DNA from: VXNF01 sp965116465 | GTDB lineage: Bacteria; Actinomycetota; Acidimicrobiia; Acidimicrobiales; CATQHL01 | Direction of reading: 5' to 3' | Length of the DNA stretch: 64,000 nt | Assembly: GCA_965116465.1 (NCBI GenBank) | Contig: OZ220687.1 | Location: forward strand, 2,232,001-2,296,000 | Part shown: piece after piece, positions 61,768-64,000 of the stretch | Layout: every line of letters begins with the position of its first letter | Position numbering within the stretch: position 1 is the stretch's first letter | The notes under the pieces: model-generated | Seen by the model: only the letters and a program-made list of their open reading frames with translations | Told to the model about the DNA's origin: nothing | The model's database searches: none | Program-made: the position numbers and the translations under genes

Positions 61768-62684
61768 CGCCGCTCCAGCGGGTTGATGGCCTGTCCCATG
61801 ACCTCTCCCAGGAAGGCGAAGCCCAGGATCGTGCCTCCGAGGGCCAGACCCGGGAATACCGAGGGCCACCACTCACCGGTGATGATGTGGCGGCCGCCGG
61901 ACGCGACCATCAATCCCCACTCAGGGGTCGGGGCGGCCACGCCGGCGCCGACGAAGCTCAAGCCGGCGGTCAGCAGGATGGCGAAGCCCAGGGTCACCGA
62001 GGCCTGGACGAACGCCGGCGAGATGACGTTGGGCATCACGTTGTGGAACGCCACGCGCAGAGGTGTCCCGCCGGCGCAGCGGGCGGCCTCCACGAACGGC
62101 ATGCGCCGCAACCCCAGGATCTGGCCCCGGATCAGGCGCGCGAAGATGGGCGCGTTGACGAAGGCGATGGCGATGCCCACATTCAGGGCGCCCGAGCCGG
62201 CAGCGGCGACGAGCACGAGGGCCAGCACGAAGACGGGGAACGCCTGGAAGATGTCCAGGATTCGCATGATGACCTCGGACACGGCGCCGCCGAGGCCGCG
62301 GCGCTCACCGAAGTAGCCGGCGATCACGCCGAGGATCACGCCGATGGCCATCGAGGCGGCGGTGGCCGCGAAGGCGACGGGGATGTCGGTGCGGGTGGCG
62401 GCGATGACCCGTGAGAACACGTCCAGGCCGGTGGCGTCGGTGCCGAACCAGTGGGCACTGCTGGGCGGCTCCAGGATGAGCCCCGGGAACGTCTTCTCGG
62501 GGTCGTACGGGATGATCCACGGGGCGATGATCGTGACGATCAGCACGCCGGTCACAATCACGAGACCGAAGATCCCGGCGGGGCGGCTGCAGACGAAACG
62601 CAGGTAGTACCGGAACGGGCTCTCGCGCCGGCCGGTCAGCGGTGCCGGCCCCGCCGTGGCGTCGATGGGCTCGATGGGATCCAT
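61764..62684 (-). CDS. Peptide/opine-type ABC transporter permease (DppC-like)
   Basis: This 306-aa permease has the DppC opening (about residues 30-60 as first helix) and WFGTDATGLDVFSRVI, VRLI-like FARLIRGQILGLRRMPFVEAARCAGG (EAA loop) and LSFVGAGVAAPTPEWGLM. Six or so hydrophobic segments. Overlaps dppB by 1 nt (TGATG) and the ATPase by 4 nt. Confidence 0.92.
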   Translation of the reverse strand: MDPIEPIDATAGPAPLTGRRESPFRYYLRFVCSRPAGIFGLVIVTGVLIVTIIAPWIIPYDPEKTFPGLILEPPSSAHWFGTDATGLDVFSRVIAATRTDIPVAFAATAASMAIGVILGVIAGYFGERRGLGGAVSEVIMRILDIFQAFPVFVLALVLVAAAGSGALNVGIAIAFVNAPIFARLIRGQILGLRRMPFVEAARCAGGTPLRVAFHNVMPNVISPAFVQASVTLGFAILLTAGLSFVGAGVAAPTPEWGLMVASGGRHIITGEWWPSVFPGLALGGTILGFAFLGEVMGQAINPLERR

Positions 62685-63706
62685 CAGGCTGCCCTGATCC
62701 TGGGGTCGACCAGGTAGTGCACCACGTCCACCAGCAGGAAGATGAAGATCGACACCACCGTGGCGACCAGTACGAAGCCCTGGATGGCGTTGAAGTCGGC
62801 GTTGGAGATGGCGAGCACCGCGTACTGGCCCAGCCCGCCCCAGGAGAAGATCGTCTCCACCAGCACGGCGCCGCCGATCACGAAACCGTAGGTGATGCCC
62901 GCCAGCGTGATGACAGGCGGCAGCGAGTTCTTGAACGCGATCCAGAGCTGTGTGCGCTCACCCACCCCTGCGGACTTGACCTGCTGGACGAACTCCGAGT
63001 CGAGGTTCTTGGTGACGTTGGCCCGCGTCATCTTCAGGATCGGCGCGCCGTAGACGAACACCAGCGTGATGACCGGCAGGACGAGGTGCACCACGGCGTC
63101 GCGTAATCGTCCCCAGTCGGCGGCGATGATGCTGTCGATGGTGTGGAGACCGGTCACGTCGTCGGGAGGCCCCATCGCCAGATCCACGCGGCCGAGTGGC
63201 GCCGGCGCCCAGCCCATCTTGAAGAAGAACAAGAACAGCAGCAGCTGCGCCAGCCAGAAATCCGGCATCGAGCCGGCGAACATGCCGTAGGTGAAGACAC
63301 TGCGGTTCACGGCGCGGCTGTACCAGCGCTTGGCCATGCGGGCGGTGAAGACCCCGAGGGGCACCAGCACCACCAGCGCCGCCACCAGCGAGATCGTGAT
63401 CAGCTCGAGGGTGGCGGGAATGCGGTCGGCCAGATCGGTCGTGACGGCATTCCCCGTGACGTTCGACCGGCCGAGGTCACCCCGGAACAGGTCCCGGATC
63501 CAGATGCCGTACTGCACCGGGACCGGGTCGTTGAGGTGCAGTCGTTCTCGCAGTGCCTCGATCTGCTCTGGGCCTGCCGTCGAACCCAGCTGTGACACGG
63601 CGGGATCCCCGGGAAGCTGCCGGACCAGGGCGAAGATCACGACCGACGCCCCGAACAGCTGGATGACCGAGAGCGCCAGCCGCTTCGCAATCAGTCGGCC
63701 GAGCAT
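62684..63706 (-). CDS. Peptide/opine-type ABC transporter permease (DppB-like)
   Basis: This 340-aa permease has the DppB pattern: an N-terminal helix RLALSVIQLFGASVVIFALVRQLPGDP, LGRSNVTGNAVTTDLADRIPATLEL, the EAA loop near KNLDSEFVQQVKSAG, and a late VLVETIFSWGGLGQYAVLAISN. No binding-protein gene of the DppA type is visible downstream; it may lie beyond the window edge, upstream. Confidence 0.92.
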   Translation of the reverse strand: MLGRLIAKRLALSVIQLFGASVVIFALVRQLPGDPAVSQLGSTAGPEQIEALRERLHLNDPVPVQYGIWIRDLFRGDLGRSNVTGNAVTTDLADRIPATLELITISLVAALVVLVPLGVFTARMAKRWYSRAVNRSVFTYGMFAGSMPDFWLAQLLLFLFFFKMGWAPAPLGRVDLAMGPPDDVTGLHTIDSIIAADWGRLRDAVVHLVLPVITLVFVYGAPILKMTRANVTKNLDSEFVQQVKSAGVGERTQLWIAFKNSLPPVITLAGITYGFVIGGAVLVETIFSWGGLGQYAVLAISNADFNAIQGFVLVATVVSIFIFLLVDVVHYLVDPRIRAA

Positions 63707-63721
63707 CTCGATGACGTCCGC

Positions 63722-64000
63722 TCAGGCGGAGGGCGATGTGTGTTCGAGTTGCTCCCGTCGGCGGGCGGTGGCGTCGTGATCGATCTCGAACGATTCCGGA
63801 TCCAGGACGACGCCGAAGACCCCCTCGGCGGCGTCCAGCGACACGAGACCGTTGCGCGCGTCGTTGCGCACCGTCTCGACGTCCCGGCGATGGGGCGGAC
63901 CGAAGCCGCCGCCCCCGGCGTTGTCGGCCTCGATCACCGTTCCGGCGGCGAAGCGCGAGGTGGTGTTCGGGGCGAGCCTCCGCATCTCGGTGCCAGGTGT
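63722..64000 (-). CDS. HyuB-family protein, C-terminal end (5' part outside window)
   Basis: The last 92 residues of another hydantoinase B/oxoprolinase-type protein, recognised by PNTTSRFAAGTVIEADNAGGGGFGPPHRRD. The frame is open at the window edge. Its stop is 15 nt before dppB, so it belongs to the same operon; this makes a third HyuB-type domain in the window. Confidence 0.85.
   Translation of the reverse strand, partial: TPGTEMRRLAPNTTSRFAAGTVIEADNAGGGGFGPPHRRDVETVRNDARNGLVSLDAAEGVFGVVLDPESFEIDHDATARRREQLEHTSPSA

Overview
The window is GC-rich DNA (about 70% in most genes) with dense genes, many GTG and TTG starts, and 4-nt ATGA/GTGA or 1-nt TGATG overlaps. An actinobacterium is the best reading: there are mycofactocin-maturation genes, a luciferase-like F420-type oxidoreductase, an SDR with a DUF2867 tail and RHH/PIN and AbrB toxin-antitoxin pairs. 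An uncultured Acidimicrobiia-like lineage is my inference, not something the sequence proves. No rRNA, tRNA, CRISPR array or recognisable transposase was seen.

Layout. 0-5.1 kb: de novo purine cluster purK(partial)-purF-purD-purM-purN, mostly joined by GTGA overlaps. 5.1-8.3 kb: an aldo/keto reductase and an unusual anchored YceI + cytochrome c + copper monooxygenase-like fusion. 8.3-19.4 kb: a catabolic block on the plus strand (GcvT-family protein, FAH-family hydrolase, alpha/beta hydrolase, amidohydrolase, complete branched-chain-type ABC importer LivHMGF-K, terminator, AdoHcy-hydrolase-like protein, second hydrolase). 19.4-26.8 kb, minus strand: a secreted protein of unknown function, then an operon reading SDR -> fused hydantoinase/oxoprolinase HyuAB -> FAD oxidoreductase, with a small palindromic repeat inserted between the first two genes. 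27.2-30.3 kb: an orphan beta subunit of a soluble di-iron monooxygenase, an SDR, a small membrane protein and an AbrB/PIN-like pair. 30.5-36.4 kb: metY plus a CoA-binding protein, a terminator, an ECF sigma factor with an Asp-box-repeat membrane partner, and diaminopropionate ammonia-lyase.

36.5-38.2 kb is a lower-GC insert (RAMA-domain protein, a 71-aa protein, SDH-type serine protease). 38.3-43.7 kb: an LLM oxidoreductase, two paralogous fatty-acid-hydroxylase/sterol-desaturase proteins flanking a PcaB/PurB-like lyase, a perfect AT-rich 21-bp palindrome, and an orphan MbcA/ParS antitoxin. 43.7-47.8 kb, minus strand: mftB-mftC-mftD and an SDR/DUF2867 gene, without a visible mftA, mftE or mftF. 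48.0-48.6 kb: an RHH-PIN module directly upstream of mftB. 48.8-51.7 kb: a DUF1156-type DNA methyltransferase, followed by 1.4 kb without a convincing gene. 53.1-54.5 kb: two small membrane proteins and a Nudix hydrolase, with a second copy of the palindromic repeat.

54.6-64.0 kb, minus strand, is one tightly packed operon: hyuB'(partial)-dppB-dppC-dppDF(fused)-hyuA-hpaB-like-hyuB. It pairs a peptide/opine-type importer with ATP-dependent lactam/hydantoin or ketone-activating enzymes and a flavin monooxygenase. Overall the accessory content points to a heterotroph that scavenges N-containing and lactam- or aromatic-type compounds.
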